Shown: positions 12,151 through 23,600 of the stretch, piece after piece
Layout of the letters: the number at the start of each line of letters is the position of its first letter
How positions within the stretch are numbered: the stretch's first letter is position 1
Assembly: GCF_019925205.1 (NCBI RefSeq)
Contig: NC_083566.1
Span: forward strand, 14,632,001 to 14,696,000
Length of the DNA: 64,000 nt
Source: Metopolophium dirhodum
Lineage: Eukaryota > Arthropoda > Insecta > Hemiptera > Aphididae
Reading direction: 5' to 3'
The notes under the pieces: model-generated
Seen by the model: the letters and a program-made list of their open reading frames with translations, nothing else
Databases searched by the model: none
What the model was told of the DNA's origin: nothing
Translations under genes and position numbers: made by a program

Positions 12151-12689
12151 ACAAGTCTTTTTACATATACCTACCGATAGCGTGAAAATAAAATAAATCC
12201 AACCGTATAATGTAACTATCGGCGGAACTTATAATTATAACATAAATTCTTTTCGAAAGTTAATTGGAAGATTTAGTAAAACATACAATGATTCGACTGG
12301 TTTTTAAAAACTAGGCAAAATCGATTGTCACATTTTTTTTATAGTTGGTAGACCGCGAACAAAAAAGAATGTTTAGGTAGGTGGAAAAAAATGTTGATTT
12401 TGAAACACATTGAGATATAATAATACCTTAATGTGAAATCGTGTAATTGTTAGTTATTACGAATTACGATATTATATATTTATATAATTATTTACTAATA
12501 TTTGACATTTCTATATTATATTTAATCCACGAGTCGTAAAAGTGCAGGCAAATAGGCAATCTAAGTGCATAACGGTTAATTATAATACCTAATTATGTAC
12601 AATGTTATTTTATTATAGTATACGTATATAATAATATATTATTATGTGTTATGTTTTGTTACAGGCTTATATATTATAAATTCAATAGA

Positions 12690-13413
12690 AAAAGCTCACC
12701 CCAAAAAAAAACTACAGCAGTACAGAGAATACAACAAAATCCTGATGAACCAGTCACTCGAGGTGTTTCTTTTACAGCATAGATGGTTAGTGCTTCGAAT
12801 GAAAATCAAAAGGGTCCACTGACTCAAACCCATATAAAAAAAAAAAGTACCATCGCTATCTGACATGATGATAGCATTAACAAAATTAAATGAGAGATTG
12901 GACAGGCTTGAAAATAACGGAAAACCAAAGCACAAAAAAAAGAAATTAGTAGAACACTTCGTATCGTAACATGGAACGTTAGCGGGCTTGTACAACGAAA
13001 ACAACGCCCTTCGGACAATCACTGCAGCCTACCGGTTCGAAAGAAACAACGCAATTAACCATGATATGATGCTGCCTACAATAGCAGACGAAATCCAAAG
13101 GTTTGCTCGCAAACCCGAGACGCGGCTTGGTCACCGTGTCAATCCATTGGCCATCCAATTATTAGACAACTCCAAGGACATTAGACGTCTGAACTCTGAA
13201 GCGTCTGAAACCATATGATTTAGTTTAAGACTTTAGATTAAGGTAGAAGCCACTTCATTGGAAGTGACTCCATCAACGTGTAAAGTATATATAATTTATA
13301 TCTATTAAGTATGTACCTAATATATATAATATATAACTGTTAAACATATTTAAAAACTTTGAGTCGTTTAAATAATAAAACCCCAAGGAATTTAAAAAAA
13401 AAAATAAAAAAAA
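12690..13413 (+). mobile_element. Internally deleted Jockey-type LINE
   Basis: Non-LTR retrotransposon copy. A Lys-rich, coiled-coil-like stretch (about 12860-12955) resembles the end of ORF1. The first residues of the ORF2 endonuclease follow at 12957-13005 (LRIVTWNVSGLVQRK; canonical family start TWN.NGL). The sequence then jumps to the extreme C-terminus of ORF2 (about 13006-13218: ALRTITAAYRF, then LPTIADEIQRFA and HRVNPLAIQLLD), skipping essentially all of the endonuclease and reverse transcriptase. It ends in a 3' UTR and an A-rich tail at 13393-13413. The 5' boundary is uncertain. Confidence 0.75.
13006..13218 (+). pseudogene. C-terminal tail of LINE ORF2 (reverse transcriptase protein)
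   Basis: About 70 residues matching the C-terminal tail typical of Jockey-clade ORF2 proteins (pattern N..IN.D...PT...EI.RFA.K.E.RL..H.N..A..LLDN). It is out of frame with the endonuclease start just upstream, so the copy cannot encode an active enzyme. Confidence 0.7.
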
Positions 13414-13429
13414 TATGGTTATGAAAAAA

Positions 13430-14330
13430 ATCGTGTATATTATGTATTTTTAATACTTTTCAAATGCTATCATAAAAATTTATGAGGAATATTGTCCCTA
13501 TTACGTTTTAAAATCTTAGATATAAGACTTATTTTATAAGTCAACAAATAGCTAGTAGCTCAAAACGACTCAAAACGTTTTTAAAATGTTATTAGTTATT
13601 ACTTATCAAATACAAACATTTGGTAAATAATAATTCAAGTATCTACAGTCATTCGTTTTTTAATTACAACAAAATAAGAAATCCGTTCTATGAGAATTCG
13701 TTAATTTACAGGTGAATATACAATATGTTGAGAAAATGTGAACTTTAATCGCACATAAAAATTAATTTTAAATTTCCGGAAAGTAAAATTAATTATTCAT
13801 TTTGTATTGAATTTTCAAATCTTAGATATAAATATAAACATTTTTATGAATGTCTAACTCAAAAAATTATGCAAATTTTCGTGATTTTTACGAGTTCTGT
13901 AAAAATAGGTTCTTTAGACACTCATAAATAAACTGTGGATTTACACACAACTTTTTTTATAACATCCAGGAACAAAAACTTATGAAGAACCTTGTTTTAA
14001 ATATACAAATGTTTAACCAAACGAACATTTTTTTATCGACTATACTTTTCTTATATCTATAAATAGCTCAAAAATAGTCAAAATATTTTTAAAATTGTAT
14101 GATGTATAAAAATGATAATATAAACATTCAATGAAAATGTCACTTATTTTTATTTTTTACATTGTTATTTTTTTTAAAGTTTTAATTAATATTAAATCGA
14201 ATTTCTAAAAATCTAGTTTTGCGTAAAAATCTGTTTTTCATTAGTTTTTTTTTGTTTTTCCCGACGCTTTTGAAAACTATTGGGAATTTTTTACTCCCCC
14301 CCCTCTAAATTAGGAACCTAGAAAATTTAA
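13430..14330 (-). repeat. Diverged modular aphid repeat, fragment
   Basis: Shares words with the copy at 62.7-64 kb in the same plus-strand orientation: cagtcattcgttttttaatt, acaacaaaataagaaatccg, attttcaaatcttagatata, and ttgaaaactattgggaattt near 14270. It carries no open frame. The following 14331-15470 is AT-rich and unremarkable. Confidence 0.65.
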
Positions 14331-15469
14331 GTTTAATTTATTGACAAAATGAAATTCTACCTACGTAGGTAATTATATTTTTTTTTTTAATCTCAGTTTT
14401 ACTATACAAATATGTAGGTATTAAAGTTACAGCACATATGTAGATATTAAACAATAAATATCAACGTTTTGAACTATAATTTACTGTAGTTTGTTTTCCT
14501 ATTATTATTGTTGTCACCTAAATAATAAATGCGTGAGTATACACCTGTTAAAATATTAACCTAATAGACAATAATTATTAACCAAGGAAAAAGAACACAT
14601 TTAAAATAAAATGACTATGAAATAAAGACAAATTAGCTTATTATGTTATATAATTTATGTATAATAACTAAATAATTATTAAAATATGGATTAATTACAC
14701 TTGTTTACAATTTTTATTAGAAAAATCATGTGTTTAAATAATCATCGATCACGAGTTAGATTGTATTTTACATGAATTTATAGTTATTTCATTTGGGTAA
14801 CTCACTATAATTCAATTAATATATTATATAATTTTAAATACGCAGAATGTTCTTATTTTCTAAACTTCAACGTTTAGAATTTATGTTTTTTGTATTTCAA
14901 AGACTCACTAAATTACATATAAATAATCTTAAACTACACTATGTTTACAATACCTTATATTTCTATCAATAAAGTTAGAGAACAAATCTAGTTTATTGTT
15001 TATATTTAAATTGCATTGACTTTGAAACCAAGTTTCCCGGTCGTCAATTTTGCTTGCATTACCTATCATTCTCAGTATAAAAATTACATTATTTTAGTGA
15101 AAACAAATTGTAAAAACTGCTTGGTTGTTAAACTAGATGTAATACTATACCAAAATGTTCTAAATACACACCTATTGAATATTGTTTCCTAATAAATAAA
15201 TAAATGTTGACAACTACTTCAAATATATTTTCTATCTTGCGTTATTATGGTTATTATATTAGAATACATTTTAATCTCCACTTTTATAAAAAAGTAGTAG
15301 CCATTTTCCAGTACCTAGGTAAATACTTAGTACTTACATAAATAAATTATGTATATTGTACATATTTAATATTATATTTTTTAGATTTTTCACATAAATT
15401 TATGTTATTATTATACATATTAATATGTTTTTGGACTGGATACATGATAAAATGTTTCTGGTTGATTTT

Positions 15470-16130
15470 TTGTTAGGTTTTTGTTGTTATGGTTACTTAT
15501 TAACAAAAAAATATTTATAGTTCACATTCCTTATTGAAGAAGAAAAATATTTAGTAGCGTGCTATGATTTTTTGGTTACAGCATAAAATATTTATGAGAA
15601 TCCTGATTTTAACTTTTCAATTCTTAGCTATAACAATTAAACATTTTATAAATTTTCAACTACAAAATAAATTTGTAAATTTTCAAGATTTTGATGAATT
15701 TTGTCAAAATTTGAACTTTAAATACTAATAAAAAAATTGTGCATAATATGGATCTTTAATATTAATCAAATGTTATTATAGCTACTTATGAAGAACCTTG
15801 TATTCAACTTTCAAGCATTTCAACCCAACGAAAATGTTATTGACATTTATAGAAGAAAAATAAACAAAATAAAATTGGATATTTCAAACGTCTATAAATA
15901 GCTCATGCCCCCCCTCCAAGTACCAACTAGATTCACTATCCTACCAGAAAACAGCATCTTTAAGTAGAAAATCTATCTATTTTTACTGACCCAAAAAGTG
16001 ATGACAAACTCAAAAAAATCCACATCATTGTAAAATTAATACATTTAACGCCCCTCTCAGAATCTAAAACAAGTTTTAAGCTACAAATTGACCAAAATAA
16101 TGTTCATAATCCATAGTGGATTTTGACTAA
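15470..16130 (-). repeat. Diverged modular aphid repeat, second fragment
   Basis: Contains gaactttaaatactaataaa (15713), cttgtattcaactttcaagc (15797) and the end module accaactagattcactatcc (15925), which also occurs at about 42976 in the same orientation. Probably the same insertion history as 13430-14330. Confidence 0.6.
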
Positions 16131-16181
16131 TTGAGTTTATTGGCAACAATTTATTAGAGTCTCAAAATTATAATACCTATA

Positions 16182-17204
16182 CAGTAGTCACTCGATAATT
16201 CGAACCTCGATAATTCGAAAAACTTCATAAATCGAACTAAACGCTAAGTCCCCTGAGAAAACCTCTATAATTAGAAAAAAAATACATGTATTCCGGTCCC
16301 CTCGATAATTCGAAATGTCTGTCGGTGAGACACACTCTACAATTCGAATTTTTTTTTCACGAATCTCTATAATTCGAATTTCTTTAAACACGATTATATG
16401 TACGTTCATATCTCATATGTACATATAAGGATTATGATAGTTAAATATTATCGTAGTTTAATGTTATCGTATCTTACCTACCTAATCTATACCAAAATAA
16501 ACCTCTGCTATGGGTAAACCGTTATTGAAATTGAACAAACGAAATCAGTCGTAGCTAACGTAATCAGTCGCAATATGGGTCCCGTAAAAGTGTACAAGTG
16601 TTTGTCGATAGCCGACAAATAAAAAGTGATCGCAGCAGTTGAAGCAGGTGAAAAAAAAAAGATGTTGCTCTACGTTTTGGTATACCAGCTTCTACGCTTT
16701 CAACAATACTAAAACAAAAGGACCATCTTACAACATTAACACCTTATTCATCACGGATCAGACAGAAAAAATGTGAGTACCCCGATCTGGAAGAATGTCT
16801 TATGGCTTGGTTTACTCAAAGTAGGCAAAATAATATTCCAATATCAGGACCTATTTTAAAAGAAAAATCTAAGTTGTTTGCTACCAACTTAGGTATCACA
16901 AATTTTCAAGCTAGTGAGGGTTGGTTAGAAAAATTTAAAAAATAAATGTAAAATATAATAATATGTATGTATAATAAATAAATATCTATTAATAGTTTTA
17001 AAATATACATTGTAATAATATTTATAGTAAGTAAATGTAAAAATAAACGTAATACATACATACATTATGTACAATTTTCTACCTCTCTTTAACTCGAATT
17101 AATTTTTTTTCCCTCGATAATTCGAACACTCGGTAAATCGAAAACCTCTATAAATCAAATTTTTAACTCGGTCCCCTGAATTTCGAATTATCGAGTGACT
17201 ACTG
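16182..17204 (+). mobile_element. Defective pogo/Tigger-type DNA transposon (1023 bp)
   Basis: Perfect 23-bp terminal inverted repeats (16182-16204 starting cagtagtcactcgataattc; 17182-17204 inverted) flanked by TA on both sides (16180-16181, 17205-17206), the target duplication of Tc1/mariner-pogo elements. The motif ctcgataattcgaa and variants (ctctataattcgaa, tcataaatcgaa) repeat many times in both subterminal regions. Inside is a broken gene with a CENP-B/Tigger-like DNA-binding N-terminus (16575-16945) but no DDE catalytic domain. Confidence 0.9.
16575..16945 (+). pseudogene. Truncated pogo/Tigger transposase (DNA-binding part only)
   Basis: Starts ATG at 16575. The first 15 codons (MGPVKVYKCLSIADK) end in an in-frame TAA. 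Beyond it the helix-turn-helix continues (KVIAAVEAGEKKK), then a frameshift at an A-run near 16652-16661 leads into DVALRFGIPASTLSTILKQK, which is the pogo/CENP-B N-terminal HTH. A CENP-B-type second HTH follows (LEECLMAWF..., then ASEGWLEKFKK), and the frame ends at TAA 16943-16945. Normal Tigger proteins continue with a DDE domain after this FKK motif; here it is absent. Confidence 0.85.
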
Positions 17205-20158
17205 TAATACTATTAAGTATACTACGTATAATGTATAAATATGTACGTAGTATATATGATTATAAATTATTTAAATTAATTATATAAAATATACTACTAA
17301 GGATAGTTGAACGCTAATTTAAACTTTTAAAGTGTAATATAGGTACTTAAGATAACAAATTCCGTGAATACTTATGAATATAAATTTATTTTATTTTATA
17401 TACCTGATATTTGTATCTAATTTTTATGTAGGTACTTTGCATATTCTCTACTTGGATATAAAATTGAATATTAATGTGTTTCAATTTCTTATACTCATAA
17501 TAATGTGAAAGATGACTTCATTACTATATATTACTAATTTAACATTCAGCTAATTTGTTTATTTAAATTGTCACGTAGAATAAAATAAATAGGTACACTC
17601 ACAATTCAGATAATAGGTATGTATTCAGTTAAAATTACTTTCAATAATAAATTAACATAACAATATATTTATTAATAAAATAAATTATTTCATACTGGTA
17701 TAACAACAATTTGTATAATATATAAACAAAACCGATACCATTAATATTATTTTATTAAGTAGATATTTAAAACAATCGTCCTTTATTTAATTAAACAAAA
17801 TGTCTATTAACTATCATTATAATTTATAAGTACGTACACTGTTGTCTGTTTGGTGTTATTATGTTACAAATACATAACAATAGAAAATAAATAATTTAAA
17901 TTATGTGGTAACATATTTTTAAAGTAATAAACTAATAACAAAAAATTTTTTTTTACAAGGTATTTAATATACTTTAAGGTAGGAGCAAACTCATCCATCA
18001 AGGAAATTATAAACTTAATGTTTCATAAGCTTTGATTTTGTTTCAATTAAAACTGAAAAAATAAATAATTTACCTCAATTTATCTCAATTATTGAGAATT
18101 CTTATAAGTATAACACGGTTACACAGATAAGTTACAGTGGTAGGTACCTAGATTAAGTATAAATATATTTTATTTAGAGATTATAGATTTATAGACTATA
18201 TTAATGTTCTTCAAACAGCTGAATTATGATTTTATATTATATGATTCTAGTTTGTTATTTTCTAAGGAGTATTGTATATGCAAATCTTCATGCTCTTGCA
18301 ATAAGACTCTGTATTGTGTGCAAAATAAATTATACACATACACTATTGCTCACACACACATGGAAATGTTAAAATAATGCAATAATTACAGCCGCATACT
18401 AATAATAATACCAATTAAATATTAATATTACCAACTGACTTTTTAAACCAGAAATGCCTCCCATGCGATAAAGTGTGAGACTTTAGCTGTTCCGATTTTA
18501 ATTTTGCAAAATCCTTAAGTTAGCTCGACATCTCTTTTAGAACTTATTTGTTGTGTTTTTTGAAGTATACTTTCTATCTTAGATATACAGGAGTAAAAAT
18601 TATTATAATATGGACATTTAAACATTTTATTTAGCAACAACTAAGTTAGAAATTAATATTTTATAAAACGTCTCTATCAAGTTTTAGAAAATAATATGTC
18701 ACATGCCTTAAAGTTTTTACAAAATTGAAATTGGTATGGCCAGAAACTCATAGTGTACACATAGAAAGGTCTAAAAATATTATATTTTTGACTAACTAGA
18801 GTACTAGACCAACCACAATTAAACAATAATAAATAATTTTAATAAAATATATCAATATGAGAATGACAAAGGATACAATATGTTGACAATTATATAGGAA
18901 AAAAATGTTTTAGGGTTTGTAAGATCAGTTGCATACACAGAAATTGGGTAGATAAGGTTATATTAAAAAATTATATTAATTGTATCAATATTTGTTTTAT
19001 AAAAACATTTTCAAGTTTTTGGTATAGGTTTTTTTTTATTAACTTGGTTAATTAATGTTGATTCTATTTGATTAGATCTTTTTAAATTAATAATCGTATA
19101 GAATTTTCCACTCTGACATTCCAATTACGCATAACCCATTGCATAAGTGGGTCATCCATAGTATCATAAAATTCCACATTTACTTGTATCATGTACAAAT
19201 GGAATGTATAAAATTGTTTATATAAATAGGCATATAAGGTAAATAGCATAGACATGTATGTGGGTTGTGGATACCATCTATTATTTATAAGATAATAAAA
19301 TTAACGTTTAACATTAATTATACCTCTTTATTGGTTTCAAACACAAATTTTCAATAAGATTTAATTACTAGAAAAATAAGGTATTTATGATACAATCGCC
19401 ATAGGTAACATACATTAATCCATATTCATATTATAATTTACAAAACTATAATTTAAAAACAAATATATATCGAAAAAATATTCAACAATCCAATTACATA
19501 TAAACAACACATAGGTACCATTCATTAATTAACCTGCAAACGTTTTATTTTAGTCTAAAAGTATCATAATGAAAATAAAAATACTGAACATTTTTGAAAC
19601 TTAATACATAATTAGGTATTTGCATATAAATATGCATAATATAATAATTCAAATACAATAATATTAATAATAATACAATTCAACGATTATAACACATTTA
19701 AATGAGTACATTTTCTATTACTATTATTAATACTCATAAATTTTATTTAAACTACATAAACTCAATTAAAGCTTAATAATATTGCACCACAAATACAAAA
19801 ATAATAGGACTCAGCAATAATATTATTGTACAATATTTCAGATCCATGTGTTATACGTCTATTTATTTTACATAACATAATATGTGAATAAATATTATGT
19901 TAGCAGTGACGAAACGTGTATTTAGGGATTGACAATGTTATCGAGATATACACAAATATATCATTGATTATTGCTAGCTGGAATGTATGGGAAACAAACT
20001 TTTGGCAACAAAATGAGCAAATCTATTGACTTTAGCAATAGGTTGAGAAGACTTAAAGCACTTATCAATTGATTTTCAGATTTTACTATGAGCCAGTAAG
20101 AGTTACTGTTATATTTGTGTTAGGTTAATAGAAATTATTTTCATAAAAAATCTCCTAA
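17205..20158. other. Intergenic DNA, nothing recognised
   Basis: About 3 kb of very AT-rich DNA between the pogo element and the 3' end of the anion exchanger. Only short open frames and A/T runs; no recognisable repeat termini or coding exons. Confidence 0.5.
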
Positions 20159-20164
20159 TTTATT
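20159..20164 (-). promoter_or_regulatory. Candidate poly(A) signal of the anion exchanger
   Basis: TTTATT on the plus strand (AATAAA on the minus), about 400 nt after the stop codon. Supported by position only. Confidence 0.35.
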
Positions 20165-20563
20165 ACATAAGAAATAACAATTAATTATTACCATGACAAA
20201 TTAATATATCCTATATTATATAATATAATATATCCTAATAAGATCGATAGAATTTAAATTATTTTTAAGCGATTTTGTTTTTAAATAGTATACTGTATAC
20301 TTGTGTATTATATTATATAAATCAATAATAGTAATGATAGATGCATAAATAGTAAAATGTTTTGAAAGATCGTGGATATGTAAAATTGTTATCCATTTTA
20401 TGTCAATTTCAGTTGTAAGCCTAAAGTCAAATACGCGCTATTCTTCCAAACCATATAAGGTATGCTGTCGAACATAAATTAATTGTCACAACATTTAAAT
20501 AAACAAAACATTCATTTAAAAAAAAAGGAAAAAATTGTATTATGACAGTAAAAAAAAATATTA

Positions 20564-20644
20564 TTATCCCGGTAGTCGAGATTCAGCATAGAAGTCGGGT
20601 TCGTCTTCATCATTATTCATGTTGGTTGGCTCATTGCTGTCCAG
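20564..20644 (-). CDS. Ae2: Anion exchanger exon 22 (last)
   Basis: Residues 1220-1245 and stop. Acceptor AACTTAAG|CTG. Starts with Leu-Asp of the conserved L(D)..E cytoplasmic tail and ends in an acidic stretch plus YAESRLPG, corresponding to the DEY.E..MPV tail of vertebrate AEs. Confidence 0.9.
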   Translation of the reverse strand: MDSNEPTNMNNDEDEPDFYAESRLPG

Positions 20645-23600
20645 CTTAAGTTGAAGAACAAATATAGTATTAAACACAAAATAAAAAGTAATAATTAATC
20701 CAGGGATACTTACTGCTCGTAATTCTTTTGTAGTAAATATTTTATCACATAGTTGAGATCGCACCGGTATCATCATGATTAAGAAAAACGGGAACAACAA
20801 AGAAAATGATGACGACTTAACGCTCCACAAAATACACAAACATACGAGTTGAATTCCAGTGAATAGATGCATTTTGTATGTTTGTACCTGAAACGCAAAA
20901 TCCGCATGAAAACTCATTAATAATTAATCAATTAAATTAATAAGATTCGAAGCCAAAGTAAAAATTATTTCAATATAAATTAATAGTTTTCAAAAATATT
21001 TTTTAGTTTATTCCAGGAATCTGGAACATGTATATCGTATATGTATGCACTTGAATTTTTTTATTTATACACAATTAATATAATATATTATAAAGCGTTT
21101 GTGAAGCATGATTTATTTATAGGATTTCTCTAAACGTGTTTCTAATACGTTAAAGTTGTATTAAATTAGATATTATATGATTTGATTAATATTAAAAATG
21201 TTTACCTACCAATAACAATGAAGTTTGGCTGACATTTAATATATTAATACACTTACATGGCGAACGTACGGGGCTTCTGAATGATGTTTCACAGGCATGA
21301 AAACCAATTTGAGACGTTCGAAAAACTGTATACCGTCAATAGACGATATTCCCATGTACAGAAAGACGCCAAAAAGTACAGCCATTGGTATCAATCGCAG
21401 TAAAGGAGACATGACAACTGAACAGCCAACCATTATGGACACTAATAGAGAGCTGACTCTTTGCTCTAATAATAAAAAAGTAATAATTTAAAAATGAGAC
21501 TAAATAAAATAAAACATAAAATAATACATAAGAGCCGAGAACTAATACTTTATCTTTATTACAATAATATTTACAGTCACGAATGGATTACGTTACATAA
21601 TTTAAATGTTATTTTTGATAAATACCTAGGTATCTACTCCAAATATTTTATAATTTCTATCAGTTTAAAATAAAAACACATCCAACTTCCAGATATTTCA
21701 AAAATATGTTTTTTTTTCTTTTACTTAGGTACATCTTATTAAAACTTGTAACAAGCCTGGTACAAGTTAATGATAATTTTTAATTAAATTAAATAAAGTT
21801 GATAGAAAAAATTTAAAAAAGTTTAAAGGTAATAGTTATCCTAATTTTTTTATTATACATAAATAGCCAGTAATACGGTTTAAAATAATAAAAAGTAAAT
21901 GTTTATGCAACATGTATCATCAATAATAATTTTATTATATATATTATTTAATTATTTATAAATTAACGTAACTGGTTATTTTTTAAGTTTATTTATCAAT
22001 TAAAATCAGTTAAGTTAAAAATTAAGTTAAAATTAACTTAACCTTAACTTTTTAACTCGTTTATGCCCAGACTTGCATAAAGATTTATTACGTATTGATA
22101 CGTACCTATCTATATTGATAACATTTTTTAATATCGCAAGCCTGTGTTATGTTTTTTTTTTCTAAACCTCGTGTGTTTGGACATGATTTTACTTGGCGTA
22201 GGTACTAGGTATACAAAAACATGTGGATTAAGTCTAAAGAAGTCGCAAAAATATTTTAAACTACATTCGTTTGCGATACAATTATTTTGCACGAACCTTT
22301 TACTTCAATAATATGAGGCTTTTGGCCGGGGGCGTGAGTTCGGCTCATCACTGTTAGCGATGATACGTGCGCTACGGACCTGACGGTCGCGGCGCTCATC
22401 CATGGGGCGCCAATCACTCCACACATCAGATTGATGAAATTTACTAGAACGATATCCAAGTGAAAGCCGCTGCCCTTCTGAAGTTTGCGTTCTTTTTTGG
22501 CAATAATTAGCCTGTGAACCGATAGAGTGGTCAGTTATATTTGTAAGTTGTATACATCAAATTTCACTAGCACTAGCACGCGCGTCCAAATTAGTATGGG
22601 TATACATACTCGCTGATGTGGGTTTCCATGAACATGAGAATGTAGACTAGTATGGCCGGCACGATGGCAACAAAGGGTACCCAGGGTTCGATGGGCCTCT
22701 TTAACCCACTGGGCGATATGAACCACCCACGTGCTGCCGGATCTGATGGCGTTAAACCTTCAGGAACTTTGAGCTTTTCGGTGTAAGTAGTTGGATTGAA
22801 ATAGTCGGCGGCTACCATCGATATGATGGCTATGGGTACGCCAAAATCACCCAATGCTCTACGGATCTGAAATTATTATGTTACCTGTAAATAATTTATT
22901 GCACAGACAGTTGGGAGTACAAAGGGGCATTAATGTTACATACAATCCTAAAATCCATAGCTCATTTACTAAATTTTGTTTGTTTCATTCATTTTATTTG
23001 ATTATAAATAAACAAGTTAAGTTTTGTGTCCTATTAAAACTGACATAATCATTTGTAGTTATACAAGACAATGCGATCCGTAGGTAGATCCATATAATAT
23101 TATGTAAAAACCAATTAATGAAACATAATATTGTGAAATGGAATGGACTTAGTCATTTCGTCAATATTATACTCTATACGCACAATTAATGAAGACATAT
23201 TTTAAAATAATGAAAATGTACTCACATTTCTTCCAAGAAATTTGCTATTTCTGAAATGCCGAAGGTAATAGGCAACGAAAAATGTTCCCAGTGCTAAGAT
23301 AGTGCATAGTAGCGCAGTATTCGGCTGCTTTGTGATCATAGGTTGGTGATCTATTGGTCTAAACAACTCTGTATCGCTGAACAAAATTTTTATAGGTTCT
23401 AATTTATTCATAATTATGATCCACAATATATACAATTGAATGGCAAATAATTATTTTAAAATAATTCAAAAATATATAAATATAGTAAACCAGTTTAAAA
23501 TAAAAATATAAATAAAAACCTATTAAGAAACATTTTAACAAAAAATAATTATAGTTAAACTTTCCATATATTTGTATTTGTATTGAAGTTTTTAAATATA

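Noticed and set aside
12696..13022. 108-residue minus-strand ORF
   Set aside because: Antisense to the LINE remnant.
20645..20713. Longer C-terminal exon reading through [12 protein letters not shown]...
   Set aside because: The segment starts with GTAAGT and ends with TTAAG, and its removal restores the SLC4 tail; it is an in-frame intron.
21961..22065. aagttaa/ttaactt-rich stretch as a transposon end
   Set aside because: Alternating inverted words are present but no matching second terminus or duplication was found; it may be simple sequence.
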